DNA of 64,000 nt from Papaver somniferum (taxonomy: Eukaryota; Streptophyta; Magnoliopsida; Ranunculales; Papaveraceae): NCBI RefSeq assembly GCF_003573695.1, contig NC_039361.1, positions 94,304,279 to 94,368,278 on the forward strand. The letters run 5' to 3'. The position numbers and the translations under genes are program-made. Positions 57,811-64,000 of this stretch are shown here, piece by piece. A model generated the notes under the pieces. The model had not been told where the DNA came from and made no database searches. It saw only the letters and a list, made by a program, of their open reading frames with translations. Position 1 is the first letter of the stretch, and each line of letters begins with the position of its first letter.

Positions 57811-60147
57811 GAATTTTAAATGTTTTCTCTATTTTTATTTAAAAATACTGACAAAACAAAGGCTATGGATGGACGGAAGTGCTACGTATCCCCAGATCTA
57901 TCCCCCATTAGGTGACGTTGTTTTCGTCCGTTGATTTCATTAGATTGGTGGGGCGGGGAAAATGCAGGGGGGCCATTATTTGGTATTATGTGAGGTGTGG
58001 GACAAATTTGGAGGATTTCTATGGGGGACGGGAAACACTTTCGATAGATTTTGTTCTATTCTATTTTGGATCTGACTATTTTGGCTGACGGATGGGAAAG
58101 GAAAAATAGGTGTAGTAGGTAGAGACAAACATAGTATATAGATAATCCCTTTTTCTTTTTTCAAATGTTTTACCTCCATGAACTAGTGGACAAACGGTTG
58201 TACTTATTGAAAGTTTAAACATCAAACACACTGACTAGGTTCAGAAAACAACAGTGAATTTTGTTTATTAACGAGGCTTACAGGAAAAGTAATGGACGTC
58301 TGGCATCTATATACGAGATAAAAATAAATGTAATTTAAAAATATTAGACAAAGCAAATTAATAAATTAAATCATGACAAAAAGTTTAGTTTTTAATATTA
58401 TGAGAAACTCCTACCTTTTACGCAATCCAAGTGAAAAAATCAAGCAGTACTCCAAGCAGATAAAGGTAACAAAATAGATTATTTTTTGTTTGTTTGTAAA
58501 GTAGCAGAGATGAAAAGAGGAAGAAAGAGATGGTTTATTTTTCTTTTCTAGGGATTTGGAAAAATGACAAAATAATATATAATATTAATAATCCTAAAAA
58601 TAGATGCAAAAAGAGAGAAAGGGAGGTGCTTACCATTCATGTAAAATCTAATTTGAGAAACTAATCTAAGATTTCCAAGCTAGATACTTATCATTCCTAC
58701 TAAATATCTGACTCCCTTTCTAAGTATCGATGGTTTTCAGTTTAAGATTAAAGTCGATCTTCTTCTTTGGTTGAACAAACAAACCAGTTGAGTTTGCTAA
58801 TGCGTCATATGGGTTTCATTTATTTATTTTTTCCAATGTGAAGTTTATTGTTGACGTTTTCTGTTTGCAGAATATGTATACCAACAGTATGTATCTATTT
58901 CCAACTTCAATTCACAGCAAGGTAACAATGTTTTCTTTTTTTTATTCTCATTTGTGTAGTTAAGATTCTCGGGTTTGTTTATCCTTATTGCTCTTTGTTG
59001 TGTTTTTTTGATTTTTTAGGGTTTACTAATCACTTCTTTTGTTGTTATTTTTCATTGCACGGAGAAGAACTAGGGCCGGTTGTGTTGTTAAACATGGAAC
59101 AGTTATTATTATGGTTCAATTATTACTGCCATGAATAGGTTTGTGATGTAGATGGTACTGCAGCTCGTCGTGGATATGGAGAAGGGGATGCTGAATGGAT
59201 CGTGGTGCTGTTCAAGAGGTTAAGAATCTGTGGTGGAGAAAGTTCAGACGTGAGATGGGTTTTGGTGGTAGAAATCTATGTTTGCCATGGATTCCAAGAC
59301 ATGGGTTTAAATTAATATGCAATTTGCTGTAATTGTTCACTAATGTGAGTAGATACATGTTCTTCTTTTTTAGTTTTAATCTTTAATGTATTTTTTTCTT
59401 AAAAGAATATGTTAGATTACTTTGTTATATTGTCTCTATTAGATGCTAACTAATAATGTGCAGGAAACAGATTTTTGGCAATGATAAATCATTGCAGCAA
59501 GCTTTCAATCAAATGTTGATGACGTTTGTTTCATAATTTCCCATTTGTTACGAAGGTTGCAAAGACCTAATATACACGAGATACAAAGTACTAATACTAA
59601 ACAGGGCCTCAACTGATACTAATGGTGATGAAAATATTATAGTTGAAACCGGGTTCTGCAATGAGAAAGCGGAGTACGTAGAATATGTATAACTCATGTC
59701 ATCAAGAGTGGATTTATGCAGGATTCAGCCAAATACTTTTTATGGATGAAGATCTAACCCTTAGGTGTATATTTTGCACATGAACTTTGTGCAAATGAAA
59801 TTTGTCAATTCCACCATACTCAAATTTTTGAGGTACCACATTCTGTTTACTGTTTTCTTACGTTCAAGGTCGTCGTTTAACAATTTGTTTATCTTTCCTG
59901 TGCATATTTGAATGATATAATGTTTTCATGTTTGGTACCCCTACCAACTTTCTCATGATAGCTTCATGGCATTCATTTCTATATATACTGCTTAGCTTCA
60001 AAAATCGTTTTTTGACGTCATATTCTTATATGTATTCTTTGCTGCGGGTTACTTACTACATGAACATGGTCAGTTTTATAATGTATGTCATTTCAGTCTC
60101 CAACTCAGCATTTTCTGGCTGAATGAAGCTATTAATTAATTATAATA
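57811..60147. other. unassigned DNA, possible old transcription unit, nothing recognised
   Basis: AT-rich. A few exon-like pieces occur (TTTGCAG near 58870, GTAATT-type donors), and about 59460-59690 has protein-like phrases (KQIFGNDKSLQQAFNQML) broken by stops. I could not assign a family. No TIR, LTR or domain was found. Confidence 0.35.
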
Positions 60148-60366
60148 ATGAAGATCATGGAATTAGTACTGAAAAATGACATGGTTTTTCGTTTTATTGT
60201 AGGAATTAATGGATGTTCAGGAAGTATGGTTAACAAAAGGTTGAATAGTTGTTGGAATCGACGACTGGGAAACTCCAAGATGTTCGTGGACATCGATTTT
60301 ATGCCGGGAAGAAGAATCAATTTGGAAAGTTGTTCCATTCTTCGAGATGGAATTATGAGAAATTAA
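60148..60366 (+). CDS. unidentified short ORF
   Basis: A 72-codon frame containing FIVGINGCSGSMVNKRLNSC and FVDIDFMPGRRINLES. The composition is plausible for protein, but I do not recognise it and see no neighbouring exon that joins cleanly. It could be a chance frame. Confidence 0.2.
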   Translation: MKIMELVLKNDMVFRFIVGINGCSGSMVNKRLNSCWNRRLGNSKMFVDIDFMPGRRINLESCSILRDGIMRN

Positions 60367-60708
60367 TAGAAGTTAAAGGAGGAACAATATAGACTTGGTA
60401 TAGAAAATATAAATACTGAGCAGGCTAAGTATCAAACAAGGTCATACAGGTCTCTTCATATTGAAGAGAGAAAAATTACAGGTTGAAGGGATTTGCTTGA
60501 TAATGCTCCGAGAAATATATCATTTCTGCCAGTCCTTACCTGCCTATGTCGGAGTTCCATCAAAGACAATATCCAGTTTAAGACTTCAACTTCATGAAGA
60601 AGGTAAAGAGAAAAAGCTCAAGTGATGCATTCCCTGCCTAAAAATTTAATTTGATAATATAACCTACATCTAAATTGTGATAAACTCTTCTGCTTTTGCA
60701 AGTGTTAT

Positions 60709-61108
60709 TGTTGATAGGGAAAAAGTGGGAAGGAGAGGCAAGTCCAAGCCACAGCAAGCCCATCCCCTTGGAGATAAAGAGAGAGAATAGATCAACCAAG
60801 AATATAATTCTAAATATCCTATCTTTCCTTTTATAATAACCTCTCCTCCTCCTCTTATGAAGAAGCACTCATAAGATCAATATATTACAAAACTACCATT
60901 TCATTTCCTTTAAGTTATTAGTAAACCCTAAGAGGCTTTCCTTCTTCATTGGATTAAGGCCCAACTAAACCAACATGCTCTCTTATGGGCTAGAGCTATC
61001 CCAACCTTGTGGGTTAGGTCTAGTCCCCAGGTCTCTCTATCCTAAAAGGAATCTTTAATATGTTAAGGGGACTCCTTTTCTAAGGATAATTATTTTCATG
61101 TATCAACA
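60709..61108 (-). repeat. 3' LTR of the second element X copy
   Basis: Exactly 400 bp, TGTTGATAGG...TGTATCAACA on the plus strand, i.e. the reverse of 32752-33151 with moderate divergence. Confidence 0.9.
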
Positions 61109-61154
61109 TTAGTCCCCTGAATGTTGACTGGTCGTAGGCCAGGTCAATAGTCAC

Positions 61155-61805
61155 ATGTTGATTTGTCAATTAGCGGATGCAACTGATGGAATTTTCAGAC
61201 GAACACATCCGCGCATGTTGAACCCTCACGTATTCCCCCCATCCTCATCTGATGGTTGGTTTATCTGTCCTCAGGCGGATGTGTCCCCGTTAACCGACTT
61301 AGAGGAGGTATCTCGCCTAGCAGCTCACAGGGAAACTATGTTTTTCCGACAATCACACTTTGCTCGTCTGCTGAATCTCTACCCGCTTGGGAATCTTGGG
61401 TGGATTACATATACTCCAACCCCGATCATGAGGGAAATGATCCGTTATTGGGGCATACATGACGCCATAACATCCTCTCGATATAGAGTTGTCCGCTGAG
61501 ATCATGACAGTTTGGTGCGTTTATTTGCTCGTTGGATGATTGATCCTTACATGTTTTATTTGCTTGGGGGGGAGGCGATTTCAGTGCTGGAAGACGTGGT
61601 CGCGCTTAATGGTTTTCCCGTTCATGGCAACACATGCTATTATGAGTCTTGTATCTTCAAAGCTATGCATAAGAGTGATAAGGATCTTCGAGATCATTTG
61701 GTTTTATCCAAGGATAAGTCGATAAACTTCCAACTTTTAGACGAAGTTAAAGTCGAGGCTCCGGAGGAAAGGGAGGATAAGGAGGATCTAAGAGCTTCTT
61801 CCTGA
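61155..61805 (+). pseudogene. plant mobile domain (PMD) protein frame of element X, one stop
   Basis: Frame from ATG 61155 through 61805 with a single TGA at 61497-61499 in unchanged phase (a one-base change from CGA is the simplest explanation). The domain reads NLGWITYTPTPIMREMIRYW, then DHDSLVRLFARWMIDPYMF and AISVLEDVVALNGFPVHGN, the hallmark order of the PMD family. Length about 216 codons, with an acidic tail (EVKVEAPEEREDKEDL). Frame loss near 61790 may hide a longer C-terminus. It lies antisense to the LTR orientation, as does the broken copy at 32138-32705. Confidence 0.75.
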
Positions 61806-61896
61806 TGACGAACCTCATCAGAAGGTTATTAGACTTTGCGTCCCTTTTCCAGATCAAAGAAGATGAGGCGTCCTTCCACGCTGAAGCAGTTGGCAT

Positions 61897-62587
61897 TAAG
61901 GCTGCACAAGACCCGCCCACGATACCCAAACCCACCCGTACCCGCTAAATCCGTGGGTTTTTAATCCATACCCGCCCGTCGTGGGTGCGGGGTTGGTTAT
62001 GAAAAAAAAAACCGCTGTCTGTGGGTGCGAGGTTGGTTGCCCATACCCGCCCAAAAAACCCGTTGATTATATACCATTAGATAAAACTAATCCTAGTCGT
62101 CCATTATGAAACCCTAATACTAGTAGATAGGATAACTGATAACCCTCATTCACTTTCTACACTCTTCTCTCTGTTCGGCCTCTCCTCTTCTTCCTCCTCA
62201 GTTCTTCTTCTTCACCTACGAACAACAATTACCAGAAATCTTCACCAGAAATCGACAACAACAACTTCGAATATTCACCAGAAATCGACAACAATCGAAA
62301 AATCAACAAATTCAACACTTAATCTTCATCTGTGAACTTCCTAGATATGAATATTTTGGGGGTTTTGGTTATTTTTTCTCACTTAATCAAGGAGAATAGA
62401 AGTTACTCTAAATACTTGAATATAAAGCGGGTTTAAACCCGTTTAAACCCATACCCGCCCAACCCGTAGCGGGCGGGTAACAAAACCCGCCCGCTGTTTG
62501 TGGGTGCGGGGTTGGTTATGAAAAAAAACCCCGCAGTCTGTGGGTGCGAGGTTGGTTTTAGCTTATACCCGCCCATGTGCAGCCCTA
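61897..62587. mobile_element. non-autonomous hAT-type element (MITE) in element X
   Basis: 691 bp flanked by perfect 8-bp duplications GTTGGCAT (61889-61896, 62588-62595). The ends are TAAGGCTGCACA and, read inverted, TAGGGCTGCACA. Both ends are packed with ACCCGCCC / GGGTGCGGGGTTGGTT motifs. The middle has a pyrimidine-rich stretch (about 62160-62340) resembling a 5' leader. No transposase. Confidence 0.92.
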
Positions 62588-62595
62588 GTTGGCAT

Positions 62596-63289
62596 CCTCT
62601 ATGCAAGTTGGTAAAATACAATGAATAGTTTATATCCATGATTCCGAGTCCCCAGGACTATCATTCAGATCAATGTTTTTCGTGTTCCAATAATAATCCA
62701 ATAAGGTTATTGTATGTCAGTAATGGGTTTCTCATTTGCATCCTAGTAGGCTCAAGGTGTTATTAGCATAATATGTGATAAATGCGCGGGCGATAAAGAA
62801 GGTATTGACATTTTATAATGCAGTCCCCGAGTGCCACAACAAACAGATTCTGAATCATATATGGCGGGTAAATTATGCTTTACGCACTTGCATATGTAGC
62901 TATTCCAAATGAGACGCAAGTATATGAGAGTCACGATGTATGAAAATGCGGCTTACTGATAGTGGTTTTAGTTACAACATCTAAGTGGTTACATATCGAT
63001 CGACTAGCTTAAGCGGATATCTATTCTTACAGAGAATAGGTGCGCGTAAATGTAAGTGCTTCATTGTTTCATGAAAATGGTAAGTTGTTCGTTTAGTAGG
63101 CATGTTTGTGATTAGTTATCTCTAACATGACCAATAGACTTGTAGATCAGTGTATATATCGACTCCTACTCTTTAGGATATGCTAAGGCGGATGAATCCT
63201 CTCTTTGGGTAAGTGTTGACGTTTCATTAATTTGTAGCTTTCACGCTCTTTCTCTCTTTTGAAAACTGTAGGGTGGATGGATGCTCAAT
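62596..63289. other. interior of the second element X copy
   Basis: Collinear (inverted) with about 31300-31990 of the first copy. No coding domain. Confidence 0.6.
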
Positions 63290-63610
63290 ATGAGAGTTTT
63301 ATTTAAGTTTTCAAGTGGAATGGCGGATGAGTGAAGCCTGCGAGCCTCCTAAAATACATGTTCAAGTGAAGGGCGGATGAGTGCAATCTATGCGCCTCCT
63401 AGAATAAGTGTGCGAGTGAAGCGAGGATGAGTGCAACCTGCGCGCCTCCTATAATAAGTGTTCAAGTGAAGGGAGGATGAGTGCAACCTACACGCCTCTT
63501 AATCATATGATTCTGAAATTTTATTTAAGTATTCAAGTGGAAGGCGGATGAGTGAAGTCTGCGTGCCTCCTAGAATAAGTGTGCAAGTGAAGGGATTCTT
63601 AAAGCAATTA
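63290..63610. repeat. tandem repeat, about 52-bp units, in element X copy 2
   Basis: Five to six units of TTCAAGTGAAGGGCGGATGA then GTGCAACCTGCGCGCCTCCT and AGAATAAGTG. It is the reverse of the array at 29450-29645 but has more units. Confidence 0.85.
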
Positions 63611-64000
63611 TGTCCAGATGTATCCGCTTCGTAGGAATTTGAGGATTCATTCTAAACAGGCCAAGTGTTGTATTTGCAGGGTATGAATCTGTGTGCGGAT
63701 GTTTTAGGCGCTCAACATGCTCCCTTATCAAGCGAGAGAAATGACATTTGCGCGCAGATATTGAACTCATTTATCAATGATCTAGATGAGATAAACTATT
63801 ATAAGCGTGAACTAGCATGTGTATATGTACATTTAAGTTCCGCCTTAGTTTCTGTTGGCGGCTGTCGTGGCCTTATCTAAACACATATGATGTATTTTGA
63901 AGTTGTCAAAGGCGCATTGAGGACTTTGCGCTCAATGTACTTTGAAATGTGTTAAATGGAAAGTAGTATTACATGCTCCGCCCTCCTTAATCATATTTTC
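63611..64000. other. interior of the second element X copy, right edge
   Basis: Continues in reverse homology to about 29060-29440 of the first copy. No gene is seen; the element continues beyond the window. Confidence 0.55.

Larger units (their letters stand above)
60709..64000 (-). mobile_element. second copy of element X, inverted, running off the right edge
   Basis: The inverted 400-bp LTR (60709-61108) is followed to the right by the reverse of the 3' interior of element X: polypurine tract, PMD frame, spacer (62620-63270 against 31300-31960), GGAGGCGCGC-type array and the stretch against 29090-29280. The LTR is therefore the 3' LTR of a minus-strand copy whose 5' part lies beyond the window. 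The left flank is GTTAT. Confidence 0.88.

Noticed and set aside
59460..59690. Faint resemblance to a cullin-like segment
   Set aside because: Only a few residues match from memory. Stops interrupt it and no neighbouring cullin motif was found.

Overview
This is repeat-rich, AT-rich plant nuclear DNA, almost certainly from a flowering plant. It holds FAR1/Mutator-type transposases with WRKY-GCM1 and SWIM zinc fingers, BED-hATC hAT transposase, a chromovirus-like Ty3/Gypsy element, SIRE-like Copia LTRs, L1-type LINEs with a C-terminal RNase H, and a plant mobile domain. I cannot name the species. I see no convincing intact host gene. Nearly every recognisable coding stretch belongs to a transposable element and carries stops or frameshifts.

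Layout: (1) 1-1793, minus strand: decayed FAR1/MULE gene running off the left edge. (2) 2243-6898: two adjacent segments bounded by inverted repeats. The second contains hairpin-type tandem repeats interrupted by an almost intact tRNA-Trp(CCA) cloverleaf. (3) 7285-7728: an unidentified ORF. (4) 7991-13220: a structurally complete Ty3/Gypsy element with two 338-bp LTRs and TSD AAGAA, but a broken gag-pol. (5) 13459-14470: a 161-bp tandem duplication, then a 14-unit minisatellite whose units are perfect hairpins. (6) 14640-15863: a LINE endonuclease fragment.

(7) 15864-38251: a nested pile. An inverted SIRE-like LTR and internal fragment (15864-19153) abuts a direct SIRE-like element (19154-38251). 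The direct element's 2.5-kb 5' LTR is split by a second LTR retrotransposon ('element X', 21001-33151, TSD GAGAC). The 5' LTR of X is itself split by a 3.2-kb hAT element (21290-24481). A hAT-type MITE (33849-34592) sits beside the primer binding site of the SIRE-like element. X has no recognisable gag-pol, but carries a plant mobile domain (PMD) reading frame antisense to its LTR orientation, plus several tandem arrays.

(8) 38252-38600: an inverted 5' LINE-type fragment. (9) 40920-46318: a LINE. (10) 47993-52485: a complete Mutator-like element with 42-bp TIRs and an 8-bp TSD, encoding a FAR1-type transposase linked to an OTU cysteine-protease domain. (11) 52618-57795: a LINE with a 15-bp TSD. 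(12) 60709-64000: a second, inverted copy of element X with a better preserved PMD frame, interrupted by another hAT-type MITE (61897-62587), running off the right edge.

The window records repeated insertion of elements into elements, and nine target-site duplications can be read by eye. The most unusual content is the MULE with an OTU protease, the PMD frame shared by two copies of a retrotransposon otherwise lacking coding capacity, and the tRNA-Trp inside a palindromic repeat array.
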